From contig NW_023998414.1 in the NCBI RefSeq assembly GCF_014805625.2, positions 43,861,561 through 43,925,560 on the forward strand: 64,000 bases of DNA, read 5' to 3'. How positions within the stretch are numbered: the stretch's first letter is position 1; each line of letters begins with the position of its first letter. A program made the position numbers and the translations under genes. Origin of the DNA: Glossina fuscipes (taxonomy: Eukaryota; Arthropoda; Insecta; Diptera; Glossinidae). Under the pieces are notes generated by a model. That model made no database searches. It was not told the origin of the DNA and worked only from the letters and a program-made list of their open reading frames with translations. Shown here piece after piece: positions 58,407 to 64,000 of this stretch.

Positions 58407-60179
58407 CTTGAAAATATAGAAACGCAAAGCAAAAGAAAAGTCAATATGTCCTCTCGTTTATTTCAAAAGGCTATTGGATTAAATATAATACAAAATCGCA
58501 GAGGGAACGCATTAATCTAGTTGCAATGATCGACTCATCTAAGCAAAACAGCCTTAACGGCTGCATTTGCATTTAAAGTTTTTAAAATACTAGCCTCTAT
58601 CACGAATTGCCCTTTGCGCTTAGTTGAACGTACGAATCGACTAAAAAAAACCTTTTTTTTCAGCCAAGAATTGATAAACAAATCACTTTCTCTACATGTG
58701 TAAGAACAATGTGCTCGAAAATGTACGACTGTTGCATACTTGTCATTAAACATAAATAAGATAATCTTAAAATTGGTGGCTGAGCAGTAGGTTTGTCAAC
58801 AATCGGAGCGGAACAACTTTGATATTATGTTTTGTTATAGATTCGTTCACAGTTTTAGATCGACATATGCTACAGCTACAAAGTTATTGAAAACGTGTTC
58901 GATATTTCCAAGATTATTTCGGTTCGGTTTTTCGATTATTATGGGTGTCTGAAAATGGAAAAGAGCGTAATGAGAAACGAAAATGAATTACATGCTGTTT
59001 TGTTTTTCTTTTAAAGTAGCAAAGTAGTAGTACTTGATCTTCTACAGAGGACGCCATACTTTTAAAACTTGCATTTGCATTATTTACCGGTGACTATATA
59101 GCATATTTTATCTTTGACAAGCATACACAAGAAAATAAGGCCTGATAAAAAGTCAAGTTTAAGGGAGGAGAAGCAAGAAAGGGAAAAGGATCGATCTATT
59201 CAAGTAAAAACACAACTACAAGGCGGGAGCAAAAAATAATTTGACCATCAAAATCAATATTTACATCGACTTCGGTTGCAGTTTCCGAATCACCACTTTC
59301 ACTGCCTTCGGGCAAATCATGTAATTCGGCGGGAATGCCACCAGGCTCATCAACTGAAGTACGTGATGCTGACTTTTGTGATGGTATACTCCGGCGGGAC
59401 TTCACACTAATGCCTGACTGTGAGCGTGGCATTTGGGGTGAAATACTGCCGCCAGAGTTGCCAACACTCGGTGCGGACGCAGTCGTGTCAGCACCATTAG
59501 CCATGCCACCACCTACTGTGGCAGAACTGTTAGAGTTGTCTTTGTTATCCGAAGCACCGCTGTTATCACCCGAAGGACCTGCCGAACTTGTATCAGCCAT
59601 AGATTTGCGGGATTTTGTTTGAGCATCATTTAAACGTCTGAAAGAAAATAATAAATTTCTAATATAATGAATACTTATTATTGACATACTTGTAATAATC
59701 GAAAGCTATTCGTACTGGTATTATAATAAGTTCCGTAACTTCGGGCACCAGATCGCCTAAAGCTTCAAATAGAGGCAACAGCACCAAGCCAATGAAGCGA
59801 ACTTGCGAACCGGGCTTACTAATCTTGTCGGGATCCATGAACGGTGTAACCGGTAAGCCCTCTGATTTTTCTGCTGCACTTTGAGCAAAAAATTCTTGCA
59901 GTAAACGATCAAGCCAAGGCTCAGCTACATCCATGGGACGTGCTTCATTTGAGATATCTGCGACTTTAATTAAAATCATGCAAAGCTATGTAAGAAAATT
60001 AATAATGAATAAGATCTTCACAATCGAGTACGAAAAGAGATTAACAACTTGCCAAATTTATATGCGCTCGATTGGTGTAATCGAATGTTGATGTGATATC
60101 TTTGAACTGAGTTAAAATTTCATTGTGTCTGGCCATGTCTGTGGCTAAAATGCAACGTATAATGCCTTCGCGTATTTGG
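57042..60179 (-). CDS. Pde9: phosphodiesterase 9 (cGMP-specific), 3' half of gene
   Basis: PDE9 hydrolyses cGMP to GMP. Visible exons are 60,179-60,053, 59,985-59,690, 59,637-59,265 and 58,406-57,042; the 5' exons, including the metal-binding HD motifs, lie beyond the right edge. The catalytic part reads QIREGIIRCILATDMARHNE, then MILIKVADISNEARPMDVAEPW (the metal-binding Asp of ADISNE) and EKSEGLPVTPFMDPDK, followed by the invariant purine-binding Gln in GSQVRFIG, all as in PDE9A. A tail of about 575 residues follows (Ser/Asn/Gly-rich, with SRKSSREKR-type basic patches), predicted disordered. Phases are consistent: 0, 2, 0. The main stop TGA is at 57,044-57,042. Homology of the catalytic exons is clear; attachment of the last exon rests on phase and splice sites. 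Confidence 0.9.
58407..59264 (-). other. Pde9 intron between exons C and D
   Basis: 858 nt with GT-AG ends (GTAAAT...TTTTCAAG). No other feature seen. Confidence 0.75.
59265..59637 (-). CDS. Pde9: Pde9 exon C (post-catalytic, Ser/Gly-rich)
   Basis: Acceptor TTTCTTTCAG at 59,638. It begins KRLNDAQTKSRKSM, continuing the final PDE9 helix, then becomes Ser/Gly/Asn-rich and ends in an acidic stretch (EGSESGDSETATEVD) at donor GAT|GTAAAT, phase 0. Reading through the donor would end the protein after about 20 more residues. Confidence 0.85.
59690..59985 (-). CDS. Pde9: Pde9 exon B (catalytic domain end)
   Basis: Acceptor TTACATAG at 59,986, then LCMILIKVADISNEARP. It contains the catalytic Asp and the conserved Gln and ends DYYK at donor AA|GTATGT in phase 2. 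Length and order match PDE9A over nearly 100 residues. Confidence 0.92.
60053..60179 (-). CDS. Pde9: Pde9 exon A (catalytic domain)
   Basis: Acceptor TTCATTTTTAG precedes 60,179; the first base completes a codon from the missing upstream exon. It encodes QIREGIIRCILATDMARHNE and then a stretch ending NRAHINL. The donor is TTG|GCAAGT, a GC donor; using a GT site instead breaks the frame with the next exon. Confidence 0.85.
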
Positions 60180-61824
60180 CTAAAAATGAAGAATGAGAAA
60201 CGTGAAGTTGAAGTCAAAGGCATTGAAAGCGTTTTTAATCAAAAACGAAGTACATTTCTCAAATTTTATTCATTTAATAATTTCCAAGCAGATTATGGTT
60301 TTTGATTATTACTAAAATTTTCTATAGATGAAAAATTCGAAGGGGTAGATATTTTGATGCCCTCTTCTCTCTTCTCTTAATACCACAAAAGTATTATTGT
60401 TAGCATTTATTAACGTTTCTTTCTAAATTTTTAATTTAACAATTTTTCTTTTTAGCACAAGTCTCTTGTGTGTAAGGAAGGTTCCTACAGTAACAAGAGC
60501 TCGTCTCCCTCAAGGAATGTCTAATAATAGGTAATACGTATGCTATTTAAACGCGCACATACAGACAAGAATGTGAAATGAACTTCACAGTTTGTGTAAA
60601 TGCGTTTAAATGCATTTATATGTATATTTATAGTCATTTTACGGTTGAACTGGTGAAATACGATAAGAAGGGAAAGAATAACTAAAGCTTGCATTTAATT
60701 TATCAACTTCCAAAGACAGAAGGGTGAGATTATTATTGTTTGACGGCAAGCAATAAGTCACGATTGTCTTAAGTGTCATTTGCACAAATATAAATCAGAG
60801 ATCAGTTATTTCTTAGTAATCTTTAAGATACCGTCTCTGTGTCGCTTTGTATTCTTATTAAAATTTTCGAATTCTTTTTTTTTTTTTGCTTTTCGATATG
60901 TGGATACTTATCATCTACAATTGAAGCGTTTTATTACCTTTCTTCTTCTTCTTTTTTTTTTTAATAATTAAAACAGTCACCCAGGGCTCAATTCACAATT
61001 ATTTGAAGTTCATCTGCTGGCTGTCTGTCTCCTCGGCTGCTGCCTGGGACATGAAATTAAGTGTCTTGGCAGGTTTTCGCCCACGGACAATGGCTTACAT
61101 TGAACCATTTGACTGGCGATAGAATGTTGGATTTAGAAATATCGATGCAAAATGGTATTTTAATTTATGAATTTGGGAAATTGAGTTGCGATTGGTAACC
61201 CCTCGTCTTTTCGTTAGAAAGTAAGTATCTATACGGCAACATCGTCTAGTTTTTATTATCTTTTTTTCGTATCTAAATTTATTGCATTAAGTTTAAACCG
61301 TACAGATATGTATTTTGGATCCCTCCCACATATAAAGACTCTTATGAGAAATAAGCACTTACACGGCAGCTATGTATAACTATTCATATTTTATGAATAA
61401 AAACGAATGAGAAAGTTATACTCGGCGGCTGGCGGACCTACCCACCACTATGCTTTTCGCATTCTACTCGCCAAGTTCTTTTAGTTGATACGCATGTCGA
61501 TGGTATTATTAAGAAAAAATTAATTTATCAGGCAACGGTGTCTATTAATCATATTCATTTTAGAATTAACCCATTTTTAGGCAGATAATACATGATTGTT
61601 TGAGGAATGTACAAAATAATTTTTAACATCCTTCGTTGTTTGCATTATAATAAATACGTATAAAACTTCGAAAACGTGAAAAAAATAAATTTTAATCACT
61701 TGTAACATTGTGTGTGGGCATGGCCGATGAAGAATTGAGTTTTTCGTAAAGTAAATATGACAATATTTCAGCCTTTTAAATTTTATAAATTCTGAGTAAC
61801 CAACATTATTTTTGTTAAGAAAAA
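60180..61824. other. Pde9 intron, partial
   Basis: No PDE9 core exon (no CHDLDHPG-type sequence) was found on the minus strand. A short G+C-richer island lies at about 61,010-61,100. Confidence 0.5.
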
Positions 61825-62117
61825 CGGAGTTGCGTTCAGTTTAACAACTCGAATGCGGGCTGCCCCTCTGACCAATTTAGCCCGTTTTCAATACCAACCT
61901 GCGTGCAAAGACTTTCAATGCTTCTGCAAAATTTGAATTCGATATCTTTATTTTTGCGAGTAGGAGAATGCAAACAACAAACACAGCACAGACGGACAGA
62001 CATGACTAAAACAATTCGAAATTTCACCGTGATCAAGAATATACATACTTTAAAGGGTCTATGGAGCTTTCTGTCGGGTGAATAAGTGTACCCCATGCTA
62101 CGGTGGTCGATATAAAA
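61825..62117 (+). repeat. dispersed repeat family 1, 3' half only
   Basis: Contains 'accaatttagcccgttttca', 'ctgcgtgcaaagactttcaa', 'cacagacggacagacatgac', 'gtgatcaagaatatacatac' and the end 'ggtggtcgatata'. Confidence 0.65.
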
Positions 62118-64000
62118 AACTACATGAAGAATGATAAGTAATGGCATTATTTTGAGTGAAAAAAAATTCGAGCCTTTCAAGTTTTAGGCCTTCGCTTGTA
62201 TAAGGACCTCTAACGACAAATAAGTGTTTGTAATAGGTATAAGCCATAGTTTTTCACACAGATAGGTGAGGAATTGTGGTAGATGAGTCCGATTAAGGTA
62301 TTTGATAGGGTGGATTTACCGACTGCGCAAATAAAAAAAAAATTTTTAAAAGAATTTCGTATGCTTGACTGATTGTGGAAATGAGAAAAAATTTTTTTTA
62401 AAATATGGTCTCTAGTGCAATCACCAAGATTCTTGGGCTTCGTACTTAGCTGCTAAATTCATAATTCTGTGCGCAAAGCTTTAGTTAAGTCAAAACGTTT
62501 GGTTCTGAATTTTCAGTGATGTGAGATTAAATTCGAAAACATAATTACATTATAGACTCGTCCTGAGTATTGAAAAATTTGGACATTAAAAATCTATCTC
62601 ACGACGTTGTTTATGTAGTAAGCTTTATATAATATTATTGTCTATTAAGTACATTACTATCAGTATGCATATGTGCGTTATACTATGAGTAGGCACATTT
62701 GGCAACATTACTGTTCACAAGCATCAATATGTTGCTACGAAAATTCCAAATCCAGTTAATTCCAGCTAAGTAATTTTTCCCAAAAAAAAAAATTCCCTAA
62801 AGAAGGAAAAACCAAATGCACATTCGCAGGCGCGACATGCAGCTGCTGGTCGATGGAAACGATTAGCGGGAAAAGCAGACAGGGATTAAATATGAAAACT
62901 ATGAATTTGGGTATAGTAACCTGCTTGTGAAAGTGCATATAAATAGAAGATTTGTGGAAGGGAGAGTTAGTCGGGCAAGAACATAGAAATTGAGAGTACG
63001 GCCAAAATAAGTTGTGAATAATCCTTAAGTAACATAATTGTAAAAGAACTTTGAACTGTACTTCTCTTGAACAAAATATCCGCGTTCTAGTGATGCGGAC
63101 TGTATCTTACAAAAGCGAATTTCGTAAATTTATATATATGCCATGCATATGCATAGCATGCAGGAAGTGCACAATTCCCATTATGTCGAAGTCTTTATTG
63201 CCATCTGCTATGAACTGTAAATTATTGGATGGTCCTGCAAAATATGATATAGTGATCATGTATGAGTTCATTGCGACGGCTTGGTGGTGTGGACCTAAAC
63301 CAAGCAAACATCCAGCGACTTCTGAACTTTTCATAATTTCAGTGATATCGGTAACTGAACAACAAATGGTCAAGCGGGCTTGATTAAATTAAGTTGGAGT
63401 TCTGGATTAGTTGAAAGTACCTATACCCCATGGGATGTTTAAGCTATGCTTTTAACCCCTACCAATGGCAAAAGTATTGAGTCGCGAAACAAAATCTTGC
63501 CTTCGCGTTTTTTTTTTTTTTTATATATACATGTTCAAGGTATCCACTAAATATGTAGGAACGATAATGCTCAGAAGAAGTTACAGATAGAAAACGAAGG
63601 AAAAATGTTTGTGTGTGCCTGAAATGGCAGGCAGTTGAAGAACGCTCAGTAGGGTTAGTAGGTTCTGTTATAACGCCAGGTAACAGGCACGGACAATTGA
63701 GCGACAAGCGCTGAGAGAAGCAAGTAATCTTATTACACAAGCCCCTGCTGGTGCGTATGGTAGGAAAATCTACCTAACAAAAGTTTTAAAAAAACCAAGT
63801 GGGGTTTGAATTATTCAAAGACTAACTATTCTAAGAACTTTAGGTGTTCTTTGCAACGTTAGAGTTTTAAGTCATCAGCAGTAGTAATAGTAGTAGTAGT
63901 AGTAGCAGCAGCAGCGGCAGCGCGATTTTTTAAGACTGCTGCAATCGTTTCTCACAGTCGCCTTAGATTTAAAAGAACAGCTGAATAATTAAATAAGTTT
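62118..64000. other. Pde9 intron continuing to the window edge
   Basis: Overlapping frames on both strands at 63,051-63,383 (110 and 88 codons) show no family I recognise. An (AGT)n/(GCA)n tract occurs at 63,879-63,922. No PDE9 exon found. Confidence 0.4.
63879..63922 (+). repeat. trinucleotide repeat (AGT)n then (AGC)n
   Basis: About eight AGT-type units followed by five AGC/GGC units. Confidence 0.85.

Noticed and set aside
63051..63383. Overlapping 110- and 88-codon frames, considered as a missing Pde9 exon
   Set aside because: Neither contains PDE catalytic motifs (HNxxHA, HDxDHxG) nor plausible splice phases to exon A.

Overview
The window is A+T-rich, repeat-laden DNA from a higher dipteran fly. 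Evidence: insect-type genes with short introns beside very long ones, mariner transposons, R1-clade retrotransposon tails, many microsatellites, and gene structures that match fly family members. I cannot tell which family of flies from the sequence alone. Three genuine protein-coding genes are visible, all on the minus strand; the rest is intron or intergenic DNA filled with mobile-element debris.

Positions 1-31,350 carry the 5' part of a tweety-family gene (best match the tweety-2 type). Coding exon 1 is at 31,350-31,240 and coding exon 2 at 861-684, so about 30.4 kb of the window is one intron. The gene continues past the left edge. The intron holds two internally deleted mariners, R1-clade fragments, a 5'-truncated Waldo-like element inside a CA repeat, copies of two unnamed dispersed repeat families, tRNA-like SINE heads and one 10-N assembly gap.

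Positions 36,277-38,435 hold a complete four-exon gene for a secreted EndoU (XendoU-type) endoribonuclease of 608 residues. One intron is only 66 nt, in frame and free of stops, so a simple ORF call wrongly translates it. Between this gene and 56.7 kb lie a decayed processed copy of cullin-3 (about 40,450-42,710), a mariner with both terminal inverted repeats and TA target duplication (43,750-44,898), more dispersed-repeat copies, and a long T-rich stretch (46.3-50.1 kb).

Positions 56,784-60,179 hold the 3' half of a phosphodiesterase 9 (cGMP-specific) gene. The exons encode the end of the catalytic domain and a long serine/asparagine-rich tail. The 5' exons lie beyond the right edge. Two features stand out: an intron with a GC-AG boundary, and a TGA stop in leaky TGA-C context followed in the same frame by 85 more coding-like codons, which makes this a candidate for stop-codon readthrough.

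The three genes have no evident joint pathway. A second copy of the Waldo-like element at 56.1 kb is also embedded in a CA repeat, which points to site-specific insertion.
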